From positions 3,596,001 to 3,660,000 of the forward strand of contig OZ017746.1 of the NCBI GenBank assembly GCA_963969365.1: 64,000 nt of DNA, read 5' to 3'. Below, in pieces: positions 12,074 to 23,774 of this stretch; position 1 is the stretch's first letter, and each line of letters begins with the position of its first letter. Source of the stretch: Asterochloris sp. CNOR1. Lineage: Eukaryota > Chlorophyta > Trebouxiophyceae > Trebouxiales > Trebouxiaceae. The notes beneath the pieces were generated by a model. It had not been told where the DNA came from. It saw only the letters and a list, made by a program, of their open reading frames with translations, and did no database searches. The position numbers were made by a program, and so were the translations under genes.

Positions 12074-14557
12074 ATGGCTCTTCACCAGCAGCATGCGCTG
12101 CCGAGCACATCCTGTCCCTTTCTGAAAGGCAGCCGGCTATTGCCTACCTCTCCACGCGGTGCTGACAGCTCACGCAGGGGCAGGCGAGACCTGCGAACCC
12201 ACGCTCTGACAAATGTGAAGCTGCCAGCAACACACAAGGAGGCTAGTGAGCGTGCTCTGGAGCAGCTGAAGGCCTCCAGCAGCCTAGGAAATAGTGAGTG
12301 CATGGCTGCAGTGCAGGGTGCTGTGCAGGGCCCTGCTGCACACGTGTGTCGCATGCGGCTGCTGGAGGTGTCAAAGCAATCCTTCAGGCCTGCTGGGCCT
12401 GAGCATGTCTTGGCTCTCTGCAGGATATGCAATGGAGAAGAAGAGCAGCATCATTGCAGTTGGCTTGACAATAGCACACACCCCAGTCGACATCAGGGAA
12501 AAGCTGTCCATCCCCGAGGTGAGGTGGCAGCTGGCAGGGCCCTGCATGCCTGCCAGGCACCAACAGCAGCGTACATGAGCGTTCCTGCATGCTGTGATTG
12601 CTGATGCCACGGTGGTGTCGGCTGCAGGCGGAGTGGCCACGTGCCATTGAGGAGCTCTGTTCCTTCCCTCACATTGAGGAGGCGGCAGTGCTGTCCACCT
12701 GCAATCGTATGGAGCTGTACTGCGTGGGCCTTTCTTGGCACAGGGTGAGTGGGCTGGGTGCAGCATTGCCCCATGCTAGCTTTTTACTCACTGAATATTT
12801 GTCTGCTCAGTATTGATCACCCCCTTCTCTGCTGCAGGGTGTCCGGGAGGTTGAGGAGTGGATGTCTCAGACCAGCGGCATCCCCCTCAGGGAGCTGCGC
12901 AAGCACATGTTCTTGTTCAGGGATCGTGACGCCACCGCTCACTTACTCAGGTGATTGCAGCAGCACCTAACAGTGTGGCCTGGTTGCCATGCATGAGCAC
13001 CCGTCCCGCTGCCAGACTCATGCCACTGGGTCCCTTTCTGACCTTTGCACTGTTACATGCAGGGTGGCTGGCGGCCTGGACTCCCTTGTCATGGGTGAGG
13101 GCCAGATTCTAGCCCAGGTCAAGCAGGTCCACAACGTTGGCCAGAACTGCGCAGGCTTTGGGCGGCACCTGAACAGCTTGTTCCGCCAGGCCATCACAGC
13201 TGGTGAGTGCAGTCACCAGCTTTGCCCATCCGGTGCCCAAACCCTGCTGCAGCATACTTTCCATGCTCCCCTGCTTTGGCTTCTGCTGTTTCTTTGGCCC
13301 GCTCAGCTGCACCAAGCAATGCAGCTGCTCCTATCTGTGTGAGCTCCATGACATGATCTGACCAGCCAGCTTGACCACCTTCGTCTGTGCTTCTGCAGGC
13401 AAGCGTGTGCGTACTGAGACCACCATCTCCTCTGGCGCTGTCTCGGTCAGCTCGGCAGCAGCAGAGCTCGCGCAGCTCAAGCTGCCCAGCCACAACTTTG
13501 CAGATGCTAATGTGTGCATCATCGGCGCTGGCAAGATGTCCAGGCTGCTGGTCAAGCACTTGGCCAGCAAGGGCTGCAGCAGGGTCACCCTGCTGAACCG
13601 CAGCCTGGCCAGAGCAGAGCTGCTTGCAGGTGGGTGGCCAACCACTGCACTTTAGCAGCTGCATGTGATGCAATTTGGTGTCTGTGCCTCACATGCTGTT
13701 TGCCTTGCATCCTCAAGCAGGCCTGGCTGCCTGCATGCACATTCAGCCTGTGCAGACGCGTATTGCTTTGCACCTGGCACCAAAAGCAACTACTCAATTG
13801 TGTCACCTGCCTGCTGCATGTCTTCCTTCCCAGCTTTGTGTTCCTGACGGCACAGCATCGCCAGCCGTCTGACACGGCCCCCAATTCCTGCCCTGCAGCT
13901 GAGTTTCCTGATGTGGCCTTCGACATCCGCCTTATGCCAGAGCTGATGCACTGCGTGGCTGCCAGCGACTGCATCTTCGCAGCCTCTGGCTCTGAGCACA
14001 TCCTAATCTCAGCAGCTGACTTGGCCAACATGGGGCCTGCCTCTGAGGCTGTGGGCGGCCTGCGCCGCTTCTTCGACATCTCAGTCCCCCGCAACATTCA
14101 CAGCAACATCAACTCCCAGCTAGAGGGGCGAGCCCGCGTTTTCAATGTGGACGACCTCAAGGAGGTGGTGGAGGCCAATAAGGAGGCCCGCAAGCAGGCA
14201 GCTGCCGAGGCAGAGCTGCTGCTGCGCGAAGAGCAGCTGGCATTCGAGTGCTGGCGGGACGGCCTCGCCACCGTGCCCACCATCAAGGCCCTGCGCAGCA
14301 AGGCCGAGTCAGTGCGCGCCCTCGAGCTGGAAAAGGCTCTCAACAAGCTGGGCGACGGGCTCACCAAGAAGCAGCTACGTGCTGTCGAGGACCTGAGCCG
14401 AGGCATCGTGAACAAGCTGCTGCATGGCCCTATGACAGCCCTGCGGTGTGACAGCAGCGACACTGCTGCCCTCAGTGAGACCTTGGCCAACATGGAGGCT
14501 CTGGAGCGCATGTTTGAGCTGTCCCAGATAGAGCTCAGCCAGCTGGTGCAGCGGTGA
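12074..14557 (+). CDS. HEMA: Glutamyl-tRNA reductase, plastid
   Basis: Reduces glutamyl-tRNA(Glu) to glutamate-1-semialdehyde with NADPH, the committed step of plastid tetrapyrrole (chlorophyll and haem) synthesis. The ATG at 12074 opens a Ser/Arg-rich transit-like N terminus (about 50 residues). Then come [18 protein letters not shown] (about 12455-12515) and the catalytic-cysteine motif STCNRMELY (about 12695-12722). [19 protein letters not shown] follows (about 13070-13130), then [19 protein letters not shown] for NADPH binding (about 13520-13570), [12 protein letters not shown] (about 14065-14100), and a C-terminal helical domain to the TGA ending at 14557. An upstream in-frame TTG is not needed. 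All key family residues seen are present. Eight exons. Confidence 0.96.
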
Positions 14558-14762
14558 TACCCCAGTCAACCACATGTGCCACTAGAACAGCTGCCCTCCT
14601 CCCTGGATTGCCCTCAGTCTGCCACATTCTCAGTGAGCACACTGTTTTTGCCTATCTTCATGACCCCTAGATTGAAGGGGTGTCACCTTTCAGTCACCCA
14701 AACACTGTGTGCCAAATATTTTTCGTGAGGAAACCCGAGACTGCAAATTTCAGATGAAAGCT

Positions 14763-14767
14763 TTACA
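14763..14767 (-). terminator. Probable poly(A) signal TGTAA for the UBX gene
   Basis: TGTAA on the minus strand, 69 bp beyond the UBX-gene stop at 14836. Strand and distance suit a chlorophyte polyadenylation signal. Confidence 0.6.
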
Positions 14768-14835
14768 CTTGATGCTTGCACTAGTCATAGTGATGGTACA
14801 GCACCTACAAGGGGATGTTGGGCAGCACAACCGAG

Positions 14836-17813
14836 CTAATCACGCTCCAACAGGACAGCCTCTTGCTTGGCTGTGACCAGCCCTGAGGAGCTGAGGCTGC
14901 CTGGGGTGCTTTCCCTGTAGCGCCGCCGTGGGAACTGTGTGACCAAGCTGTAGCTGCCTGGTTGAATGTCTTGCCCCTCTGACTGCAGGTCAATGTAGTC
15001 GAACAGACTGGCCAAGGGATTTGTGCGCCTGAACCTGCAGCACACCATGCTTCAGACCCTGTGTAGAGGTCAGCATCGCCTGCCAGGCAGCAGTATGCAG
15101 CAGCAGCGCACCTGCGGCGCATCCTGCTCCCACCAGGCAGGCGGACTTGGATCTCAACAGCCTCAGGGTCTGCTGCATCTGGCTCGTCAGGTAGGCCCTG
15201 CCTCTTGCGCTGCAGCATCTGCTCTAGCTGCTGCTGCTGCGCCGCTGCTGAGGCTGCAGCCTCAGCTACCTGCCTGGTGGCCGCCTCCTTTGCCTCACGA
15301 GCAGCTCTTGCCGCCTGCTCTGCTGCTGCCTGCTTCTGCCGGTCAGCCTGCATCAGTGAGCCAGGAGTCCCTCAGCAGCTTGTCAACAGCCAGCATGACT
15401 TGGCAGAGCAGCACACATGCCTTCGACCCTGCAGTGCAGCAAGCAGGACATGCCAAGGGAACACAGCTGCTGCTCAATGCCGCACACTTGACAGGTGCCC
15501 ACCCTGAGGGACTCCTCGTACGCTGCATCCTGTTCTTGCCGCACCACCCTCCCCGCCTGAGCCTGAGGCGAGCTGGTGGTCTCTGCAGCTGAAGCCTCAG
15601 CCGCAAGTTTGGGGATGCGGCCGGCATAGGGGACGCCCAGCATGGCAGCCTCCAGCATTCTGCAGGGCATCAGCAGCAGTCGGATCACAGGCAGCCAAGT
15701 AGTCGAGCAAGAACTCGCCAGCAAGATGCTGCGAATTGCAGACTGAATGATAGGCAGAGGACCGGCAGCTTGAGCTGCTTGCATACACAGCGCATGCTGC
15801 TGGCTCTTGCAGATCCAGACAGCTCAGGCAGGCAGCAGGCACCTGGCTTCCTCCAGGTTGATGCCCTCAGGCAGCTCCATGGAGTCAGGCCTGTCCATAG
15901 CGCCGTTGACACCTCCGCCTGCATGCTGGAAGGCTGCTGCTGCCGAGGGGCCCATCGCGGCCACACCGCCCCCTGCCATGCCAGCAGCCATGGCAGGCGG
16001 GATGTTGATGCCCATGCGCTGACCTGCAAACCCTTTTGCAGGCCTCATTTCTACAAGGCAGGCCACACACAGTGGTGCCACCTCCCGAGCAGATTGCATG
16101 TGCTGCACTGCAGCAGGGAGCAGCAGATCGCAGCCCAGCAGGCAGCAGCCAGGCTCACCTATGGCCTGCAGGTCATCAGCTGTGCGCCAACTGGCAGCGC
16201 CTTGGGCCTGAGACCTGGCCTGTGGACGGCCTGCATGCGCAAAGGGGGCGTTGATATCAGATGGAGCCTCAGACCTCATGCAGCGCCAGCAAGTTGTTCA
16301 GGCAGCAACAGGTCCTTGCAGCCGCCGGAGCCACTCTGCCCCTGGAGAAGCAGGCTGTGCAGCGGGGCTTGGGAGCACAGGAGTCACCAGCCCACTCGTC
16401 AGCCTGCACAGCTGCCAGGGAGGCTGAGGCCTGTGCGCTCTCTCGATGGCGCTGGAGCACCTCCAAGTCATCCTCCTCGTCAGGGGTCATGAAGGCGTCG
16501 TCATCGTCTTCACCAAGATCCATCTGCATCAAGCGGTCACTGTCTAGGCCGAGTCTGCATTGCAATGGCCCTGTGCCCCATCAGATACAGGCACAGCTGA
16601 GGCTCAGCGACACGCAGGTGCGTCATGCTCCGCCAGGGGATCACTGCCAATGAGACAAGGCCCCACCCGAATGGGGCTGCTTGCCAGGGCAGCTGCACGA
16701 GCGCTCCGTTGCCTCAAGCCACCACCTGCAGCCAGAAACGAATTGCAGCTACTGGCTGACCACAGGCTGCCTGCTCCGTTTCTTGGATAGGACTTCGCTG
16801 AACAATCTGCAGCTACTGACTTCCATGCAGTGCTGCTGCTGAGCCAGAGCAGCCCTGCTGGTGGGCAGCTTGGTAAGCACAGCAATCTTGCAGGCCAGCC
16901 CACCTGTGGTCTGCATGGACTCCGCCAAAGCACGCTGCAGAGCTGCATCCTCTCCATCCAGGGCAGCCATCTGCATACCAGCACGGAGGCTCTGCCTGCA
17001 GACTGGTGCCTGGCGCGCTAATGCGCAGGGGCAGTCAGGGAGCAAGCCAGCCAGCAAGCAAGGTTATAATGTAAGATGGGGCGTCCCGGGCGCTATTCCA
17101 TGCTGCATCACGTGTGCTGGGGAGCGTGTCCTCACCTGTGCGTGGCTGGGAGGCGCAGTCCCTTCACATGGACTCGTGCCAGGGATGGCGCTGAGGTCCA
17201 CCAGCTCAACAGTGTCGTCCACGCGGTGAGCTGCAGGGCCGGCCTGGGCAGACCGGCTGGCTGCCGCAGCTGAGGTGCCACCCAGCCCCTGTGCAGTTGG
17301 GGCGCCTGCGTGCCCCACTCCCCCGCTCTCCATGAAGAAGGTCACTGACCTGAGCAAGGCAGGCCACCAATGAGGCCTTGCGCACGTCCTACTGCCGCCC
17401 AAGCGATGCATGGCAGCTGGTCTGGGTGAGCACTGTCCAGTCCAAGAAGCCGCGATTGTGAAAGCTACAGCATGCCAAGCCCGCTGGGCCAGCTACACAT
17501 CCCCCTGACCTGTCCATGTTCCACCCATGAGCATCCAACACGTGCTCGGCAGTTGCATGGTCTGCATGCCAAGATGTACAGCCTGAGAGCGTTGAACACT
17601 TGAGCTGCAGAGCCTCAGACCTCTATCATGCAGGTCACCGCAGGCATGTCTGGCCTCCAAGTGTCATGCCTTGAGCAACACACCTGCACCAGTGACAGTG
17701 CTGAACATCTCCAGCTTCTGCTGCTGGTCACTGCTCCTGCCCCATGCGACTGCATCATCCAGCTCCCCTTCATGCTGCTCAGTGTCAGCATAGTCACTGC
17801 TGGGGTCAGACAT
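14836..17813 (-). CDS. UBA-UIM-UBX domain protein (PUX type), CDC48/p97 adaptor
   Basis: Adaptor linking ubiquitinated clients to the CDC48/p97 segregase. The ATG at 17813 (MSDPSSDYADTEQHEGELDD) leads into a split UBA-like domain: QKLEMFSTVTGA (about 17690-17730), HATAEHVLDAHGWNMDR (about 17520-17570), then SVTFFMESGGVG (about 17320-17350). A UIM-like helix, DAALQRALAESMQ, lies near 16910-16950. An acidic region (about 16450-16540) and a Gly/Ala segment follow. A long Ala/Gln/Glu coiled coil (about 15200-15350) precedes the C-terminal UBX domain (EIQVRLPGGSRMRRRF to AVLLERD). The UBX domain keeps TQFPRRRY, containing the FPR loop that contacts p97. Domain order resembles Arabidopsis PUX7/8-type proteins. 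It is head-to-head with the ALDH gene. Confidence 0.85.
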
Positions 17814-17982
17814 GCTGATCTGGCTGTTGTTGTAAAAGGGGGCTCATGTGGCAGCGGCAGCTGCTCACTGTATAAGGGGGCGGTAGCAGGAGTGCCCAGC
17901 CCAAGAAGGGAAAGCAGCTTGAGTTGTGTCTTCTTTCTTTGAACATCACACTATTGCCTTCTGGCAGTTTCCCCACTCAGCT

Positions 17983-17989
17983 TATATAA
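17983..17989 (+). promoter_or_regulatory. TATA box upstream of the ALDH gene
   Basis: TATATAA, 75 bp upstream of the ATG at 18064, inside the 250-bp divergent spacer between the UBX and ALDH genes. The position suits a core promoter with a short 5' UTR. Confidence 0.55.
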
Positions 17990-18063
17990 GAGCCAACCTT
18001 GACACTTTGGAACCCTGCATTCAGAGCAGCTGTGCTGGGTGGACAACCCAGACAGTGATCAGG

Positions 18064-21000
18064 ATGTCAACTGTATGGAGAGCTATGGGGTCAGGGAGTG
18101 GGCCTCTGCTGGGCTTTCTGTCTGGTGCTCTCACTCCTCTCAAGGCTAAACAGCCCCAGCAACTCACCCCTCGGCGAGGTAAGGATGCTGTTAAGCTGAG
18201 CATGCTGCTTACCGCTGTGCACCTACACGTCAAGCCCGCTCTGCGGCAATGCAGCTCCTCCTCCACAACAGCCCACCAGCCTTCAGCAGATAGAGCAGAT
18301 CCTGAAGGGCTTAGACGGCAGGAAGAAGCAGTGGGTGGCGCTAGGATGCAAGGAGCGGGCCCATCTGCTGCGGGAGTGCCTCAGCAATTCCATGAAGGTG
18401 GTTTGGCTGCCTGTTGGCAGGCTGAATTCCTCTAGACACGCGCTCTGTAACGTCAGTCTGCGCTTCATGATGTCATCACAAAGAGAGGAAGCTCCAATGC
18501 TGTGCTGTGTGAGCATGTAAGTCGACGTTGCAGCGCTTTGTGCTCCCTCTGGACAACTGCAGCCAGACAGCCCAGGGCTGCCTGCAGGTGGCAGAGGCAG
18601 CGGCAGAGGAGTCAGCCAAAGCCAAAGGCAACCTGTTTGGAGAAGAGCTGTGAGCGCTTGCATCCAGGCTGCCGGGCAGCAGAGCAGTGCTTTCTGTCCA
18701 ACACACCCTCTGCGTCACCAGCAGGGCCAGCTGCCGCTTCATGCGGCCGCACCACCCCAATCCCTGCTGTGCTGGGACTGAAGCTCTGTCTGGCCGTGCA
18801 GAGTGGGATGGGTGCCTGTTGTCACCCTGATCAGGGAGCTGGCAGAGGCCATGGAAGCTGATGGGCAGCCCAAGCCCTTTGCCGTGAAGACACGTCCAGA
18901 TGGGCAGAAGGTGGTGGACGTCTGGCCTCTGGGGTGGGCGCAGTCCTGCCCAGCCCCAGCAGCCCATCTGGCAGCCTTCCTCTTGCCTGGCTTGAGGATT
19001 GCACCCCTCACGCTGGCAATCCAAACCATACAAAGGCGTGACAGCTGTTCTCCTGTTGCGCTGCAGGGTGGAGGGGATGATCTATGGGGGCTTCAGGGGC
19101 GACGTATGGATCAAGCCGGGGGAGGAAGCCACTCAGGTGCAGCATGCCTGCCTCACGGTTGTCACAGATCAAGGTCATCTGCATGACTTGGTAGTCACTG
19201 CTTCATGTGCTCACGAAGCAACAGCGGGCCGCTGCCAGACAGCAAGCGTGTAGCAGGGCAGACCAGTTGTGTGCTGTTCACAGACCCTCCTCTCCTGCTC
19301 GTCCAGGGCTGCCTTTACCGGGAGAAGGCCAAGGGGAAGGTATCCCCTGGGGCTGTCTCCCTGGTCCTGGGGGCTGGCAACCAGCTCCCTGTGGTGGCGG
19401 GCGACATCCTGCACAAGCTGGTCCTAGAGGATGAGGTGGTCGTCTGCAAGATGAACCCGGTGAACGAGTATCTGGGGCCCCACATCAGGTGTGCTGGACC
19501 GGGGTGAACGGCTGGGACAGGTCTGTACACAGTCAGCACCAAGAGCTGCATGCAGCGGAGGTGCCCCGCACGGGGTGCCACACCTGTTGGCTGCCTGTCT
19601 AGCTGCAGCATTGACCACATGTTTGGTCAGTGGACATCTGAGCTTGCAGGCCTCTGGGGAGTGCTGCGCATTGCTGCGCCACCAGTGGTCTGCAACACAC
19701 TCTGAGCACCCAGCCAGCTGCACAAGAGCTCATCAGGTAGTTCAAGGGCCAGCTCACGGCTGCTCAGGCAGGTCTGAAGGGAGTGCACAGCGCTGTGCTC
19801 CTCTCCCACATCAGCCCAGCGTCCATCTCCTGCAGACGTGCCTTTGCTCCCCTGGTGGACGCTGGCTTCCTGGAGATTGTGTATGGCGGGGCAGAGCAGG
19901 GTGCCTTCCTGGTCAGCCACCCCACCGTGAAGAGCATCCACCTCACTGGCTCGGCAGCCACATATGATGCCATCGTCTGGGGCCCTGGCAAACCCAAGGT
20001 CAGCCCTGGGGCAACACACTGCCCCTTATGCGTTGTTGCTGCCCTGAGTAAGAATGCAGCAGGGATGGGCATGGTGTTGGCACCTCCTCGAGCAGCTGGC
20101 TTGCCAGGCTCCAAGATGCATGGGGGCGGGGCTTGTTGGTGGTGGCACCTCAGCCAGCTGGCTCTGTCAGATCCCAGCTGCAGCTGCAGCACTTCTTCAG
20201 CTGTGCCCGTCCTGGCACAGAGGTCTGCCGCCTGCGTCCGCGAGGGCAGCTGCCCTGCTGGTCTCACACCTGGCGCTGCTGCTGCAGACTGGCACACCAG
20301 CCCTGACCAAGCCGGTGGCAGCAGAGCTGGGGTGCGTGACCCCCTGCCTTGTGGTGCCGGGCGGGTGGACCCAGCGGGACCTGGAGTACCACGCAGACAA
20401 CATCGTGTCAGCCAAATCACACAATGCTGGGCACAACTGCCTGGCAGCTGAGGTCATCATCACCGCCAAAGACTGGCCCCAGCGGGAAGCGTTCCTGGAT
20501 GCCCTCAGGTGGGGCCCTGCTTGGAGCCCTGCATGCGCATCTGCCTGCTGCTACACAGGGTGTCACATGCGCTGCTGCACCAAGCCTGCTGCCGTTCAGC
20601 CTGCCAGGTCCCAGTTTCCCAGCTGCTTGTGTCATGAGGACTCTGCTGTCCCCAGCATAGGCCCTCAGAGGCAGGTTGCCCAGGAATGGTGGCAGCAAGC
20701 CTGTCCTGGCTGCCCCTGCAGGCGGCGCCTGGACAGGGAGCCTCAGCGTGTGCCCTGGTACCCTGGCAGTGATAAGCGCCAAGCAGCCTTCCGCCAGAAG
20801 TTTGCAACGGCGGAGGCCCATGGCAGCGACCAGGCTGTGAGGCATGAGGGCGTCAAGGCAGCTCCCTGGCTGCTGCAGGCAGGCCTGTCCCCCGACAAGG
20901 TGGGGAACACCTTTGTGAAGCCCAGGTTTCGCAGGCTGACACATGCAAGCCAGACCACCCCTTGACCTGCACTTGCAGGGCCCATTGATGCTTTTCCGAC

Positions 21001-21931
21001 CACAGAGCTCGCATGACTAATGGTGTTTTCTGCCACCTCATGGCCGTGCAGCAGCCAAGCCTGGACCCTAATGTGCAGGTGGACCTGTCCACAGAAAACT
21101 GGTGTGGTGTGCTGCAAGAGGTGGCCCTCCCTGGCACAGGGGCAGACCCGGCAGCCTTCATGGACCAGGCTGTGGCCTTTGCCAATGACAGGATCTGGGG
21201 CACCCTCTCCTGCTGCATCTTCGTGCCAGATGAGGTGAGCCTGCCTGGCTGAGGCCAGGGGGACATGTGCAGCCCCAGCTTGTCCAGAGTCCTGTCTGGG
21301 CTCTGACTGCATCCTCTCCGATGCACCTCCACAGATGCTGCTGTGCCATGCTGAAGGGCCAAGTTGGTGGGCTTTGAGCCCATCTGCATCAGGACCAGTG
21401 CTTGAAGTCACAGCACCTAGGGTGTGCTGCTGCAGGTGCAGAAGCAGCACCCCCAGGCTTTTGACAGGACCATTGCCAACCTGAAATATGGGTCAATCAA
21501 TGTCAATGTGTGCAACATCATTGGGTATGCGGTCAGCCGGCTGACTTGGGGAGCTTTTCCAGGGCACACAATGCAGGTCAGGCTTGAGCTGCTGTTCAAA
21601 GTTCAAACAAATGCATCCTCACAGCTGAGGCTGCAAAAGATCTGGTTTCCGCTCATGCCAAGCCAGTTGCTGTGGTATGCCTTCTGCTTATAACTTTTCC
21701 TGGCGACTATGGCAGGACATCGGGTCAGGCAACTGTGCCGTCCACAACTCCATGCTGCTGGACCACGTACAGAAGTCAGTGGTGTATGGCCCCTGGCAGT
21801 ACCCCCTTACCCCTTTCACCTCCTCACAGAACCGCAACCTGGTCAATCTGGCGCATGGCTCTCTTGCCTTCTTTGCTCGTCCCAACCTGGCAACTTTGAA
21901 TGCTGCTGCCATTGCAGCCTTGATGGGCTAG
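18064..21931 (+). CDS. Aldehyde dehydrogenase superfamily protein, divergent bacterial-type clade
   Basis: Putative NAD(P)-dependent aldehyde dehydrogenase; substrate unknown. Conserved blocks in order: LQQIEQILKGLDGRKKQW (about 18285-18340), GMIYGGFRGDVWIKPGEEA (19075-19130), VVVCKMNPVNEYLGPHI (about 19440-19488), HPTVKSIHLTGSAATYDAI (about 19920-19975), LTKPVAAELGCVTPCLVVPG (about 20305-20362). The last contains the ELG glutamate expected of the general base. Next is AGHNCLAAEVIITAKDWPQR (20425-20485), where the Cys is the likely nucleophile although the usual GQxC context is lost. ANDRIWGTLSCCIFVPDE and the C-terminal block ending AAIAALMG follow. Layout matches a roughly 550-residue clade known mainly from bacteria. 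Exon 1 is uncertain: MST joined to PTSLQQ fits best in frame, and the longer reading of exon 1 does not splice in frame. Confidence 0.82.
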
Positions 21932-22064
21932 CCGGTTCATTGTTGGACAGTCAAGTGTCTCTGAGCGATTGCTGCATGGTAATAATGTATGCCTGGATTT
22001 TGCAAAGCCGTTGCCAGCAGTCAGAGTGTCCATTTGGCTGGACGCATGCCATTGAAGCAATACC

Positions 22065-22069
22065 TGTAA
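22065..22069 (+). terminator. Probable poly(A) signal TGTAA for the ALDH gene
   Basis: TGTAA on the plus strand, 134 bp after the ALDH stop at 21931, in the short spacer before the convergent unidentified gene. Confidence 0.55.
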
Positions 22070-22188
22070 CGTCCGCAACCACTGCAACTGGTGGTACAGA
22101 ACTGACTTTTTGGAGTCTTTGGGCCACTAGCAAGCCACTGTATGGTGGTGTTTGTCAAGTATCCAGTCAGTACAGCGGTATGGTCAGC

Positions 22189-23758
22189 TCAATCTGCAGT
22201 CTGCCCTTGCAGCTGCAGTGAAGACAGGGAGGATGCTGCCTTGCTGGCATTGCCGCTGCCGCTCCACTCCAGTGCAGCAAGCTGCACAGCGCGAGGAGTT
22301 GCGTTGGTCATGGTCTGCCTCACCGCAAATTCGCACAAGGCAGAGGCTGGGATCACCGAGGGTGGAGCGTAGCCTGAGGCTGAGCAGATGACTCACATCA
22401 GAATCGCTTGGTAGCAGGGAAAACGGATCCATCTTAGCTGGCACGGGAGTCTCCGCCTGCCCTGCCTGCTCTACGCTGGCTGCAGACGTGGGCATCACAC
22501 TGGGCAGGTGAGTGCTGCTCAGCTCTGGCTGATGCGGGGTCGGCGGCTGAGCAGCAGCAGTGGTGCTGCTTGCGCCCCCTGCTGCAGCTGGGCTGAACAG
22601 AGGCGGGCCTGCATCTGGCGTCGAATGCGGGGCCAGTGAGTCGCTGTGCGTGCGCTTGCTGTCAATTGACCCCTGCACATGAGCAGGCCCTGGGCAGGGC
22701 TGCCGGAGACAGCAGTTGCCCTGAGAGCTTGCAGGGCAACGCTGCCAGCAGCAGGCAGGATCTCCAGGCCTGCAAGATGGGCACCAAGCACAACTCAAAG
22801 CCAACCTCCAAAGACACTGCCCCACTCCCTGCCCCCCCAGACGCTCTGGCAGGCTCCAGCCCCGCAGGCACGCTGTCCGCAGAGCTGCCTGCCTTAGACA
22901 CCACAGAGGCCGAAGAGGCTCCCAGATCAGGGTTCAACTCCCGGAAGACAGCTGCCACAGCTGCTGCCGTGCGGGGGGAGGTCTCAGAAATGCCCTGCAC
23001 AGGCAGCAGCCAGTAAATACAAGAACGAGCTGTTTGGCGGCATTCAGCAATACAGGACTGAGAGCGGCTGAACCTGATAGCGCTGCGCTGCAAAGGCGCT
23101 AGATGTCTGTGCACCTCAGGTGTGGTGCACATCTGTGCCGGTGGCCCCATTGCATCTGCTGCCCCAGAGGCGCCAGCCTCTCCATCACCATCGAACCACC
23201 GCTGCAGGGCTATCTCCACCTCCCACTTGCAATGTTGCAGCCTGCAGGCACGCGAGCAGTACTCAGTGGGGGCTCAGCCCTGCAGCCAACAACATGGCCT
23301 CGTCTGCCATTCAAAGATGCATAGTCTGCGGCTTACATCTGCTGGCAGACTTCGGTTGGCTGCTTTGTTACCGCCCTGCAAGCAGTGCAGCACCCAGTTC
23401 AATTTGTTGTAGAGCACTAAGCATGCGGGGGCGACCAGCCAGCAAGCAGACTGGTCTTTTGCAAGCAATGCTCTCATCATGCTGACCTGAATTGCTTCAG
23501 CTTGTGCAGCCTCTCCGCCTTCTCAAGTAGCACAGCTCGCTGGGGGTCAAGATCAGCAGGGCTCCCTGGGCTGTGGACGGCTGGTAGGATCACCGATTGC
23601 TCAGTATCCACCTCCAGATGTTGTCTTTGCATCGAAGAGCGCAGCCGGTTGTCCTGAGAGACAGGTGTCTGTCGGGCAGCCATGACGTTTTTGCAGGTGG
23701 TGTAAAATCTCGAGTGGCGGGCTGCTGTTGACTGAGGGCCGCTTGCTTTGACTGGCAT
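22189..23758 (-). CDS. Unidentified protein with possible UBA-like segment
   Basis: I do not recognise this protein. Exon 1 (from ATG 23758, MPVKASGPQSTAARH, or the internal ATG at 23683, MAARQTPVSQDNRLR) ends LEKAERLHKLKQF with a GTCAGC donor near 23490. It splices in frame to LQHCKWEVEIALQRWFDGDG (about 23195-23245); the W-E-V-E-x-A-L-x-x-W-F pattern recalls helix 3 of UBA-like domains. Later exons give GISETSPRTAAAVAAVF and a long Ser/Thr/Pro/Ala-rich, probably disordered stretch (about 22395-22670). After a GTGAGT donor the last exon, LAALEWSGSGNASKAA, ends in a TGA at 22189. The start lies only 16 bp after the CCDC180 stop on the same strand. Confidence 0.5.
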
Positions 23759-23774
23759 GCCGAGATGGCTTGAC

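Noticed and set aside
18064-18182. Long reading of ALDH exon 1 up to the GTAAGG site
   Set aside because: Its phase does not join the conserved next exon; a very short exon (MST) joined to PTSLQQ fits better, though unproven.
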